From contig NZ_JADEWY010000006.1 in assembly GCF_015207375.1 (NCBI RefSeq), forward strand, positions 21,093 through 85,092: a stretch of DNA of 64,000 nt, read 5' to 3'. The position numbers and the translations under genes are program-made. Source of the stretch: Coleofasciculus sp. LEGE 07092 (GTDB lineage: Bacteria > Cyanobacteriota > Cyanobacteriia > Cyanobacteriales > Coleofasciculaceae). This document shows positions 1-8,527 of the stretch, piece by piece. The notes beneath the pieces are model-generated. The model made no database searches and had not been told where the DNA came from. It saw only the letters and a list, made by a program, of their open reading frames with translations. Positions within the stretch are counted from its first letter, which is position 1. Every line of letters starts with the position of its first letter.

Positions 1-2082
1 CGCGAACTTTTAACCGAGCAAAATATAGCGTTGGAGAAAGCTAGACAGACAGCGGAAGCCGCAACTCAGGCGAAAAGCGAATTTTTAGCAACCATGAGTC
101 ACGAAATTCGCACGCCGATGAATGCCGTGATTGGCATGACTGGACTCTTACTCGACACTGCACTAACGTCCCAACAGCGTGATTTTGCAGAAACGATTCG
201 CAGTAGCGGAGATGCGCTCCTCACCATTATCAACGATATTCTTGACTTCTCTAAAATCGAGTCCGGTAAGTTGGAGTTAGAGGAACAACCCTTTGAACTA
301 CGCACCTGTATCGAAGAATCCCTCGACTTACTCACTGCCAAAGCCACTGAGAAAAATCTGGAATTGGCATACCTATTCGCTCCCCAAACCCCAAACCTAA
401 TCATGGGGGATGTCACCCGACTACGGCAAATCTTAGTTAATTTGGTGGGTAACGCCGTTAAATTTACCCCTGAAGGGGACGTTATCGTTTCCGTGATTGC
501 CTGGAAATTGGAGCATGAGGAAAACCCTCCTCATTCGTGTTACGAACTCCAATTTACCGTTAAAGATAGCGGTATTGGTATTCCCGAGGATCGTTTAGAT
601 CGGCTGTTCAAGTCCTTTAGTCAGGTTGATTCCTCAACCTCTCGCCAATATGGAGGCACAGGCTTGGGTTTGGCAATTAGCAACCGTCTGTGCGAAATGA
701 TGGGGGGCAGGATGTGGGTTGAAAGTGGTGGTTTTGTAGCAGGTAATCCACCACCGGAGTGGAAAGCACAATCTAAACGCCCCAATTCTAAAGGTTCAAC
801 ATTCTATTTCACCCTCGTTGCCGAATCAGTTTCTGGTTCACAGTCCCTTGAGCAACCGACTTGTGAAGCTCAGCTTACTGGTAAGCGGTTGCTGATTGTG
901 GATGATAATGCGACTAATCGACAAATTCTGACTCTGCAAACTGAGTCTTGGGGCGTCATTACGAAGGCAGCAGAGTCGGGTTTTGAAGCTCTAAATTGGC
1001 TGTCTCAAGGAGAACGGTTTGATATTGCCATTCTGGATATGCAGATGCCAGAGATGGATGGTATTACTCTGGGTTCTGAAATTCGCAAGCAGTCTGATTG
1101 TCAAACTCTGCCCTTGCTGATTTTGTCTTCAATGGGCAAACCGAAGATAGACTCTCAGGAAATTGAGGCTAATTTTGGAGCATTCTTAAACAAGCCAATT
1201 AAGCAATCTCAGCTTTATAGTGTTTTGTGTCAGATTCTAGGCGGACAACCCATCAAGGTTAAGCCGTCGCGCTCTCACTCCCTGCAACTCGATCCGCACA
1301 TGGCTGAACGGCTACCCCTGCGAATTTTAATTGCAGAGGATAATATGGTGAACCAGCAGTTGGCATTGCAGTTATTGCAACGCATGGGGTATCGAGCAGA
1401 TGTAGCGGGTAACGGACTAGAAGCGATCGCTGCACTACACCGTCAGTCCTATGATGTACTCTTTATGGATGTGCATATGCCAGACATGGATGGCTTGGAA
1501 GCAACCCGCCACATCTGTGAACACTGGTTAACCCATACACGCCCCCGGATTATTGCGATGACGGCTAATGCCATGCAGGGCGATCGCGAAAAATGTCTGG
1601 ACGCGGGGATGGATGACTATATTAGTAAGCCCATTCGAGTACAGGAGCTAGTCAGGGCTTTGTTACAGTGCCAGCCTGATTCTCAGTCAAGTTTGAACAA
1701 TCCGGAGTTAGTGCCGATGCCAGAGGATGCCATTGACTATCAGTGCTTGCAAGGATTTCGAGACATGATGGGAGAGAGCGCCTCCGAAATGCTAACCCAA
1801 CTGATTGATGTTTATCTAGAAGAGACTCCAATTTTACTGCAAGCCATGAATACAGCCGTTAGTCACAAAGAGCCAGCCGCCTTGCAGCGTGCGGCTCACA
1901 CGTTAAAGTCTGCCAGCGCCGCCCTCGGAGCAATGACTCTCTCACAACTGTGTCAGCAACTTGAAGACTTGGGGAAGTCTCAAACAATAACGGGTGCCTC
2001 CGCTCTGATTTCCCAGCTCGAATCAGAGTACCAGCGCGTTGAAACGGCACTGCAACGAGAGCGGCAAGAGCCTATCCTGTGA
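1..2082 (+). CDS. Hybrid sensor histidine kinase, 5'-truncated by window edge
   Basis: Carboxy-terminal part of a hybrid histidine kinase that autophosphorylates on His and relays phosphate through its own receiver and HPt domains. The frame is open from base 1 (helical linker), so the sensory end lies outside the window. Visible in order: H-box SHEIRTPMN with the phosphoacceptor His near base 100; HATPase motifs [17 protein letters not shown] and [10 protein letters not shown] (bases about 430-710); receiver 1 (about 880-1240, Asp in [10 protein letters not shown]); receiver 2 (about 1315-1660, Asp in [10 protein letters not shown]); and a C-terminal HPt domain (His in AHTLKSASA, near base 1895). 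All phosphotransfer residues seem intact. Signal and output partner are unknown; no cognate regulator follows it. An internal TTG at base 31 could be mistaken for a start but sits inside the linker. Confidence 0.95.
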   Translation, partial: RELLTEQNIALEKARQTAEAATQAKSEFLATMSHEIRTPMNAVIGMTGLLLDTALTSQQRDFAETIRSSGDALLTIINDILDFSKIESGKLELEEQPFELRTCIEESLDLLTAKATEKNLELAYLFAPQTPNLIMGDVTRLRQILVNLVGNAVKFTPEGDVIVSVIAWKLEHEENPPHSCYELQFTVKDSGIGIPEDRLDRLFKSFSQVDSSTSRQYGGTGLGLAISNRLCEMMGGRMWVESGGFVAGNPPPEWKAQSKRPNSKGSTFYFTLVAESVSGSQSLEQPTCEAQLTGKRLLIVDDNATNRQILTLQTESWGVITKAAESGFEALNWLSQGERFDIAILDMQMPEMDGITLGSEIRKQSDCQTLPLLILSSMGKPKIDSQEIEANFGAFLNKPIKQSQLYSVLCQILGGQPIKVKPSRSHSLQLDPHMAERLPLRILIAEDNMVNQQLALQLLQRMGYRADVAGNGLEAIAALHRQSYDVLFMDVHMPDMDGLEATRHICEHWLTHTRPRIIAMTANAMQGDREKCLDAGMDDYISKPIRVQELVRALLQCQPDSQSSLNNPELVPMPEDAIDYQCLQGFRDMMGESASEMLTQLIDVYLEETPILLQAMNTAVSHKEPAALQRAAHTLKSASAALGAMTLSQLCQQLEDLGKSQTITGASALISQLESEYQRVETALQRERQEPIL

Positions 2083-2223
2083 GTTGATGCGGAGGAAACA
2101 AATCCCACTCAGCCAATCGGCGTACTATATTAAGAAGTTTTACGGATGTATTGACGGCTCAATTTATATGATAATCAGAAGTAATCAATAGATGTTTGTC
2201 TATAATCCATTGAAATAAGTTCT

Positions 2224-2457
2224 ATGCTATTACCTTCGTTTATCACCCTAACCATTGCCGTTGTCTCGGTTTGCGTCAGTGTCAATGCCAGAGAAGAATT
2301 GATGCAGGTGGCGGCTGTACTGACTGCCTTACTGTGTCTGTTTCTGAGCCTTGTATTGGCACCGTGGTTAGTCAAACTGCTGATTGCAGCCGCACTGTTG
2401 CTTACCTCCAAGCGCACCTCATGGGAGATTTTTCGCTACAACTCGTTCATTGAGTAA
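2224..2457 (+). CDS. Small hydrophobic membrane protein, unassigned
   Basis: A 77-residue protein with two probable membrane helices (about residues 2-20 and 27-60) and a short polar tail (SKRTSWEIFRYNS). The composition is that of a real membrane protein rather than a chance frame, and I have the impression of similar short cyanobacterial proteins, but I cannot name a family. A TATAAT box at 2201-2206 lies 18 bases before the ATG, so the transcript could be nearly leaderless. Its 3' end overlaps by 11 bases the 3' end of the convergent alpha-mannosidase gene. No function is proposed. Confidence 0.5.
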   Translation: MLLPSFITLTIAVVSVCVSVNAREELMQVAAVLTALLCLFLSLVLAPWLVKLLIAAALLLTSKRTSWEIFRYNSFIE

Positions 2458-5400
2458 CGTCCCTAATTCCCTGGACAAGTGCAAAACTTGCAATTTTCCA
2501 AGGTGGGATTTTGACAAATTGCTCATTTTGTGGTATTTGAGACGAAGTGGCTGGTCTTTCCAGTAGATCCACTGAATGGGTTAGGCTTAACCCCAAATCG
2601 CTCTTTAAAGACAATTCGGCTTCCTTGCCGTAGCATTCGTAGCACCGCAGAATCCATTGGTTAGAATTCGCTTCAGATTGCTTAAGGGCGATCACAATTA
2701 GATTTTCTGCCTGCAAATCCAAGAATTGACCCACCGATGGTAAGTGTTTGAGATAATCGGTTTCTGTCGTTGGATACAACAGCACTTGCAGGGGTACATT
2801 CAACTCATAGCCTTGGTGAACTGTTTTAGCCGACTGCCAGCTACTGTCGTGAGGATACAAAGCGTAAGTAAAATAATGAGTACCTTGGTCAGATTCCGGG
2901 TCGGGCCACGTAGGACTTCTGAGTAAGGTGAGGCGCAACTGAGACGGTTGGGCATCATAGCCGTATTTGCAATCATTGAGTAAACTAACGCCATAGGTTT
3001 TATCACCCAAATCTGCCCAGCGCAGGGCGGGAACTTCCCATTTAGCTTTTTCAGCGGCAGTTTGGGGCTGAGTACTACGCTCGATAGCACCGCAGGGAAT
3101 CTCATAGGTGGCAGAGTTGGCTTCTAAATTTAAAGGAAAAGCAGCTTTTACAAGTACGTGTCGTTCCTGCCAGTCTACAGTTGTGACAATTTTAAGAAGG
3201 GGCGACTCGGTATCGAGGATGTAATCTTGACAAAATTGAGACTCTCCTAGCTGGCGCACAACTTGTAGGCGCGATCGCACTATCCCTTGTTCCACCCATT
3301 GAATGGATTGTAGTTGAGTTGGAGGCAAGGGGTGTTGAGTATAGTTGGGGTCAATATTCCAGGCATCCCAGTACTGACCGTTATCTTTAAACCCTTGCAG
3401 TTGATTCCCAGCACCCCTTAAAACTTCTCGTTGCTGAATTTTATCAAAAATACTGCTTAAGTCTCCGGTATCCGGTTCAATTATTATCCGTAGGAATTCA
3501 TTTTCAAGAACAAAGGTTTCGGTGGCAGGGGATTTGGTAACGGATGTAACGGATGGGTTAGGGGAGTAGGGGCAAAGCCAAAAAAGGCGATATCCAACTG
3601 GGGGAATATCTTTTGCTAGGAATAGCAGGGTTGATGAGTCGCTGAGTTGGGAGGGTACTGTTTTTCCAGAAAGGTCGTAGATTTCCCACTGATGTGGAGA
3701 TGGGGTATAGCCCGTCTCCTCTGCGGGTAACGAAACCGGAACGACTTCGGAACGCTGCCAGTTTAGGGGATTGAAGACAATAATAGGTTGAGCATCTGGT
3801 TTTGGTGGTGGGGGTAGGGAAATCTGAGATGCGATCGCATTTAACGATGCTTGCACGAGTTCACGACTCACTTGCTCTGCATCCTGCCAAGCTTGATTGG
3901 CTTCTGTAAAGACAGCCGGAATTGATGTTCCTGGCAAAATGTCGTGGAATTGGTTCAATAAAACCTTTTTCCAAGCCGCTTCTAGCTGAATTTTAGGATA
4001 GGTTGTACCTGTTATTATTGTTGCTAAAGACGCAAAAAGTTCGGCTTGGTATAATAATCGTTCACACTGACGATTCCAGCGTTTTTGGTCGGCATGGGTA
4101 GTGTAGCAACCCCGATGGAATTCTAAGTAAATTTCATCATTCCAGATAGGATTGGGAATGGAATTTTTTCCTATCTCTACATTGAACTTATTTCTAATAG
4201 ACTGCAAATACTTCAGAGCAGTAGTAAATTTGAGTTTAGGAAAGAAGGGCGACTGCTGGCAGCGCTTTGCCACCTCTAACATATCACGGGTAGGTCCACC
4301 ACCATGGTCGCCGACGCCGGGAAGCCAAAATACATCGTTTATCTGGGTTTGCTTTTCCCAATCAATGGCGTAAGATGCCATAGTAACGGGATTAGTGTCC
4401 ATTACTCCAGTAATGTTGGGAGGAGACATTAAGCTGAGGATTTGGGTTCCATCGGGAGATTGCCACCAGAAAACACCGTAGGGAAATTTTGTCGTATCGT
4501 TCCAGTGCAGTTTTTGGGTAACAAAATATTCAATTCCTCCTTGCTTGAGAAGTTGGGGTAATTGCCAATTAAAGCCAAAGCTATCTGTTACCCAAGCTAT
4601 TTGAGTGAGCTGACTGAATTTTTCTTGAGTGTAACGTTGAGCGTAAAGTATCTGCCGAACAATGGATTCGCCATCAATTAAGTTTAATTCGGGTTCGACC
4701 CACATCCCACCAACAATTTCCCAGCGTCCGATAGCGATTTGTTGTTTAATGTTGGCAAATAGGTCGGGGCGGTTTTGTTCGATCCAGGCATAAAGGGCGG
4801 GTGTGGTGTGGCAGTAGGTTAAGTCTGTAAACTCTTGCTGTAAATTGAGGACTGATTCAAAGGTGCGAACGGCAACATCCCAGGTTTCATTTACTGTCCA
4901 CAGCCAAGCCATGTCGAGATGTGCGTGACCCAACAAGTGAATTTTAGAGTTGGGAGTTGGGATTTTTAACTGGAGATTTTGGCGTATTATGGAGAGCGAT
5001 CGCGTAAACTTTTTCGGGTCTGATACCGTATTCCAATTAATTTCGGCTACTGCTTCTATTAGGACATCTAATTTTTTAGGTTCAAATGCTGCTAAATACT
5101 TCTGCAATACAGTTAACTCATCAGCGATAAAACCGGGATCGATGGAATCGGTTGATTCATATAAGCAGTGCGATCGCATTAATCCACCAATATCATGACC
5201 TGGACTGACTAACCGCAATACGACTTTAATCCCTTCCCCAGGCGTCACGGCTGAACTCAGCAACACTCTAGCCGATGAATCAAATAAATCTCCCTCTTGT
5301 ACTAACTGACCATTGACAAAAATTTTGGTATCTTCTGCCCACCATGTTAGTATCAGTCGTAAGGCTAATCCTGCTAAGGGATAACCCTGTAAATTGTGGG

Positions 5401-5617
5401 GAACAACGAATCGCTGACCCAACCATAGAACTTGCCGTCCTGCTGACCAAGTAATGTAGCTGTTGGTATTAAGTTCAACGTTTGACCAATTTGAGAAATC
5501 GGATGCTATTGCAGCATCAAGCGACAAGTCGCCAAGATGGTATCGCCAGTTTGCTTGAACATCAATCTGAGTTAAGCCATAGAGTTTCTTGATAGATTCC
5601 GAGAGGGATAGGGGCAT
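2447..5617 (-). CDS. Alpha-mannosidase, glycoside hydrolase family 38
   Basis: A 1056-residue GH38 enzyme that hydrolyses alpha-mannosidic bonds with retention. The N-terminal 220 residues form the beta-rich domain of the long bacterial/lysosomal-like members. The catalytic domain starts at HLLGHAHLDMAWLW (about residue 228, zinc-binding HxHxDxxW), and the nucleophile Asp is in VTDSFGFNWQLPQLL (about residue 342). The C-terminal half matches the mid and C-terminal beta domains (for example FVLENEFLRIIIEPDTGDL). Length is normal for this subgroup. No signal peptide is seen, so it is probably cytoplasmic and acts in turnover of mannose-containing glycans. It stands alone, convergent with a small membrane protein and divergent from the gene at 5944. 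The ATG at 5617 (MPLSLSESIKKLY) fits the family. Confidence 0.95.
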   Translation of the reverse strand: MPLSLSESIKKLYGLTQIDVQANWRYHLGDLSLDAAIASDFSNWSNVELNTNSYITWSAGRQVLWLGQRFVVPHNLQGYPLAGLALRLILTWWAEDTKIFVNGQLVQEGDLFDSSARVLLSSAVTPGEGIKVVLRLVSPGHDIGGLMRSHCLYESTDSIDPGFIADELTVLQKYLAAFEPKKLDVLIEAVAEINWNTVSDPKKFTRSLSIIRQNLQLKIPTPNSKIHLLGHAHLDMAWLWTVNETWDVAVRTFESVLNLQQEFTDLTYCHTTPALYAWIEQNRPDLFANIKQQIAIGRWEIVGGMWVEPELNLIDGESIVRQILYAQRYTQEKFSQLTQIAWVTDSFGFNWQLPQLLKQGGIEYFVTQKLHWNDTTKFPYGVFWWQSPDGTQILSLMSPPNITGVMDTNPVTMASYAIDWEKQTQINDVFWLPGVGDHGGGPTRDMLEVAKRCQQSPFFPKLKFTTALKYLQSIRNKFNVEIGKNSIPNPIWNDEIYLEFHRGCYTTHADQKRWNRQCERLLYQAELFASLATIITGTTYPKIQLEAAWKKVLLNQFHDILPGTSIPAVFTEANQAWQDAEQVSRELVQASLNAIASQISLPPPPKPDAQPIIVFNPLNWQRSEVVPVSLPAEETGYTPSPHQWEIYDLSGKTVPSQLSDSSTLLFLAKDIPPVGYRLFWLCPYSPNPSVTSVTKSPATETFVLENEFLRIIIEPDTGDLSSIFDKIQQREVLRGAGNQLQGFKDNGQYWDAWNIDPNYTQHPLPPTQLQSIQWVEQGIVRSRLQVVRQLGESQFCQDYILDTESPLLKIVTTVDWQERHVLVKAAFPLNLEANSATYEIPCGAIERSTQPQTAAEKAKWEVPALRWADLGDKTYGVSLLNDCKYGYDAQPSQLRLTLLRSPTWPDPESDQGTHYFTYALYPHDSSWQSAKTVHQGYELNVPLQVLLYPTTETDYLKHLPSVGQFLDLQAENLIVIALKQSEANSNQWILRCYECYGKEAELSLKSDLGLSLTHSVDLLERPATSSQIPQNEQFVKIPPWKIASFALVQGIRDVTQ

Positions 5618-5943
5618 AATGGCAACGATGATTGAGTTGTTTGAATTTGATATTTTGACCTCAGCTTGAAACTGTAGCTCTAGAGGAACAAATATGCGAT
5701 CGCTCTTACTCTCCCTTCAAAAAAAGATGCTAGGAAACGCCAGAAACAGACTCTAGGAAATTGTGTCAGTTTTTACGAAAAAATGAGTAAATTTATGCTC
5801 TTAGCAACTGGCACTATCCCAACACCTTTACCAGAAAATCAACGCCAGGACAATCTTGACAAAATAACTGACTGACTATACTAGAGATTTTATTTTAATG
5901 AAATAATGAGGGGAGTCATAAAAGCTGCCGCTCCCCACTACCT
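5618..5943. promoter_or_regulatory. Divergent intergenic region with candidate promoter and start-proximal hairpin
   Basis: This 326-base stretch separates two divergent genes. On the plus strand TTGACA (5856-5861) and TATACT (5877-5882) resemble a sigma-70 promoter, but the 15-base spacer is short. Between it and the ATG at 5944 lies an inverted repeat, GGGGAG (5910-5915) and CTCCCC (5931-5936), which in RNA would fold seven bases before the start codon and could mask the ribosome site. A HIP1 octamer is at about 5697. No coding potential was seen. Confidence 0.4.
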
Positions 5944-7902
5944 ATGTCCTCTACTAGCAAAAGTCCTTACCGCAGCAGATTGTTCAATTTCCTGAATCGG
6001 GAGTCTCGCCGATGGATCGAGCAAAGCGATCGCGCCCTGCGACATCTGAAAGTTGCAGCCATCTGGGGAGTACAGGTTCTGCTTTATCCAGTGTACCTGC
6101 TCGTACAAGGCACTCTATCTGTTGGACGTCAACTCTCCTCAGCCGCTCGCTCAGGATTTCCTAAATTAAAAACGTTCACCCAATCCCAGCCCCAGAAGGC
6201 ACCCCCAGCCGCTGACACGCCGATTCAGCGAGTTCTCAAAGATGTTGAGATTTTGCCACTTCCAGATGCATTAGATTTAGTTACCTCACCGTCTGGTTTT
6301 GTAACAGTCTTCATGGGTGAGTCGTCACTAGAGAAAGCGGCAGTTGAGGAAAAAGACATAGCGAATAGGGGACAACCAACCAATCGTACTCGAAAGCAAA
6401 CTAGCAGTCAGCATCGACTCATTCAGGGAGTGGCAACACTGCTGACAACCCGTAGCCTGGTACTTGTTACCGCTGAAAATGAAATCCTGGATATCTTGAC
6501 GCCTCAACAGCAAGAAAAACTCTCCTCCAAAATTAGTTGGGAAGTGGCAAACCTCTTCCGCCAGTGGCGTCTCAACCAGAAATCCGAATTGAAAAAAACC
6601 CAACGCTGCCTCAGTCATCTAGATAAGCCTCCCCTGTTTCTTCCCTTGAGGTTATTCTGGCGCGTCATCGCATGGGTGCAAATCAGTCCTGTTGCGATCG
6701 CGGTTAATCTATTTGGCGAATCCACCCTTGTAGAAGAAGGGGGGCAGAGGAGCCGAGGTGCAGGGAAGCAGAGGAGAAGGGAATATGCCATAGGTCAAAA
6801 TCAGTTGGGTGGACGATTAGAACCAAGGGGAGCTTTAACTTTTTTAGATCGCACTATTGCCCAGTTGGAGTCTCATACCTTAATAACAGACTCTGAAATG
6901 GCGATTACTCTACGCGATCGCACTCAGAAACTCTTTCACAACTTGCGTACTCCTTTTATCACACCACGCCATGCCGATACACCCACAGAAGCCTCTGAAA
7001 CCCATAGGTTTTGGTTGCAGGCTTTAATTTACGCGGCAATTGATTACTTTTTCGGTAGACACAAATCAGATTTGTCCCAGACGGATTATCCGGAGCAAGC
7101 CGCCGTTTCAGCAAACCCGACAAAACTAGTCAATTACCGATTTGCTAATTCGGCTACCTCAATCTCTCCTGCTACACTTCCTGAATCAGAATTAACCGAT
7201 ATCAGCAAACTCGATCCCTGGTTAACTTGGAACGATGTATTCGGCACCTCAGAGACAGGGATATCCTCAACTCCTACTTTTGCAGAAGAACAGCCCACAT
7301 CTCCACCCCAACTCCTAGAAGGATTCAATCGCAAAATACCCTTGGTGCCGGAGGAGAAGTCTATCTGGGGTAAACTTAAGCGTTATTTGAGCATAAAGCT
7401 GTCTCCAGGTAAGCTTGCTGTACCTCCTAGACAGGAGCCGAAAGTCAAATCGGTTCCGAGTAATCTCTTCAAACTCTCTTGCAGCGTTAGTGAAATGAAA
7501 GGCGATCGCAAAAAAGCAGTGCCATTAGCCCAGCCCAGTCCAAAGATTTACCATAAAGGCAACTTAAAAGCCCAGCAGCCCACTTCTACCCCTCTATCTC
7601 CTACTACCCCCAATTCCCGCAGCACCTTACCAACGACAACAAGACAAAAAAAGGAAAAATCTTCTAGAGATGCCATCAATTCCCTCTGGAATGGAGAAGC
7701 CCAGAAAAAGTTCATTCCCCACTCCCCCAATATCGACATTGAACCAGCACCCGACTGGATCGAAACTAAAGCAACCCCAACGGGTTACGTCAAACATCCC
7801 TTAGAGCAAGTACTCGGATGGCTAGATATCGGTATGCTCTGGCTGGAAGAACTGGTCATAAGAATTTGGCGATGGGTACGGAAGCTGAGGCGTCACCGCT
7901 AA
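5944..7902 (+). CDS. Conserved-looking large protein of unknown function, cyanobacterial
   Basis: A 652-residue protein I cannot assign. The N-terminus is basic and amphipathic (RSRLFNFLNRESRRWIEQ, residues about 9-26) followed by a short hydrophobic stretch (VAAIWGVQVLLYPVYLLV, about 37-54), so it may bind membranes. Residues about 150-430 are mixed and appear folded; about 440-610 are Pro/Ser/Thr/Lys-rich and probably disordered. The C-terminus carries another amphipathic segment (VLGWLDIGMLWLEELVIRIWRW) and a basic tail. Residues about 264-280 (GGQRSRGAGKQRRR) are encoded by a G/A-rich repeat like those found between genes in filamentous cyanobacteria, so they look like a late in-frame insertion. 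A hairpin sits directly before the start. Its stop overlaps the start region of the next frame. Confidence 0.75.
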   Translation: MSSTSKSPYRSRLFNFLNRESRRWIEQSDRALRHLKVAAIWGVQVLLYPVYLLVQGTLSVGRQLSSAARSGFPKLKTFTQSQPQKAPPAADTPIQRVLKDVEILPLPDALDLVTSPSGFVTVFMGESSLEKAAVEEKDIANRGQPTNRTRKQTSSQHRLIQGVATLLTTRSLVLVTAENEILDILTPQQQEKLSSKISWEVANLFRQWRLNQKSELKKTQRCLSHLDKPPLFLPLRLFWRVIAWVQISPVAIAVNLFGESTLVEEGGQRSRGAGKQRRREYAIGQNQLGGRLEPRGALTFLDRTIAQLESHTLITDSEMAITLRDRTQKLFHNLRTPFITPRHADTPTEASETHRFWLQALIYAAIDYFFGRHKSDLSQTDYPEQAAVSANPTKLVNYRFANSATSISPATLPESELTDISKLDPWLTWNDVFGTSETGISSTPTFAEEQPTSPPQLLEGFNRKIPLVPEEKSIWGKLKRYLSIKLSPGKLAVPPRQEPKVKSVPSNLFKLSCSVSEMKGDRKKAVPLAQPSPKIYHKGNLKAQQPTSTPLSPTTPNSRSTLPTTTRQKKEKSSRDAINSLWNGEAQKKFIPHSPNIDIEPAPDWIETKATPTGYVKHPLEQVLGWLDIGMLWLEELVIRIWRWVRKLRRHR

Positions 7903-8168
7903 GGGGGCAGGGGAGATATCCCTCTTTTGTCACTCTCCGAAAACTTTTGCCATTGCTGAATTCTAGAATTAACCTCTGGCTTGATCCGCAAGATTACGAT
8001 GTCTGGCTTGACTTGGAGGTGAAAGCGGTAGAGGTGCTGCAACCCCTGCTACGCCCCTACCCTAGTGAGAAGATGATGGCTTCTCCAGTTAGTACAGTGG
8101 TAAATAAGGCAAGCCATGATAGTGTTTCCTGTATTGAGAGCATTCAGAAATTAACAATATCAGCATGA
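7872..8168 (+). CDS. Small unassigned protein, possibly coupled to the next gene
   Basis: A frame of about 98 residues from the ATG at 7872 (an earlier in-frame ATG at 7818 would add 18 residues). It overlaps the previous gene by 31 bases and ends in an ATGA overlap with the next gene, the usual sign of translational coupling. The middle (LRKLLPLLNSRINLWLDPQDYDVWLDLEVKAVEVLQPLL) has a plausible helical, non-random composition, here described rather than identified. The first 20 residues are encoded by a G-rich repeat-like stretch, which argues that the true N-terminus is later or that the frame was extended. No known domain was recognised; it may also be a decayed extension. Confidence 0.4.
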   Translation: MGTEAEASPLRGQGRYPSFVTLRKLLPLLNSRINLWLDPQDYDVWLDLEVKAVEVLQPLLRPYPSEKMMASPVSTVVNKASHDSVSCIESIQKLTISA

Positions 8169-8407
8169 AAGACACACTGATTTATTGGCTCAACCAGTTC
8201 TTAGTTGCAGATGTTTTCCTGGTTTTATTGAGCTTTTTCTGGCTAGCGATCGCTGTTTTCGGGCGTTCCGTTGGCATTCCCCTAGGACTCGACCTTTGGT
8301 ATCGCCTCTGGGAACCCGTTTTTACTCCAGCAATCGGCATTTTGATGGCAGGAGCACTAATGAGCGGAATAATTAGCCAAATATCTAAGCGACTGAACTC
8401 GAATTGA
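8165..8407 (+). CDS. Small two-helix membrane protein
   Basis: An 80-residue protein with two clear hydrophobic segments (about residues 12-36, FLVADVFLVLLSFFWLAIAV region, and about 52-72, FTPAIGILMAGALMSGII), so an inner-membrane or thylakoid protein with both ends probably on the same side. The ATG lies in an ATGA overlap with the preceding frame, implying coupled translation. The type is familiar from cyanobacteria as an uncharacterised short membrane protein, but I do not know a role. It precedes the NACHT gene by 120 bases in the same direction. Confidence 0.65.
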   Translation: MKDTLIYWLNQFLVADVFLVLLSFFWLAIAVFGRSVGIPLGLDLWYRLWEPVFTPAIGILMAGALMSGIISQISKRLNSN

Positions 8408-8527
8408 TAGAACTTAACCCCTGGTTTGGTCACGTAACTCTGTCAAGGTTGTACTTTGGCACATTTCTGGGAACTCCATAACAGAGTTTCCAGAGATTTG
8501 TTATCTAGAGGTTTGTAAAACTGAGTT

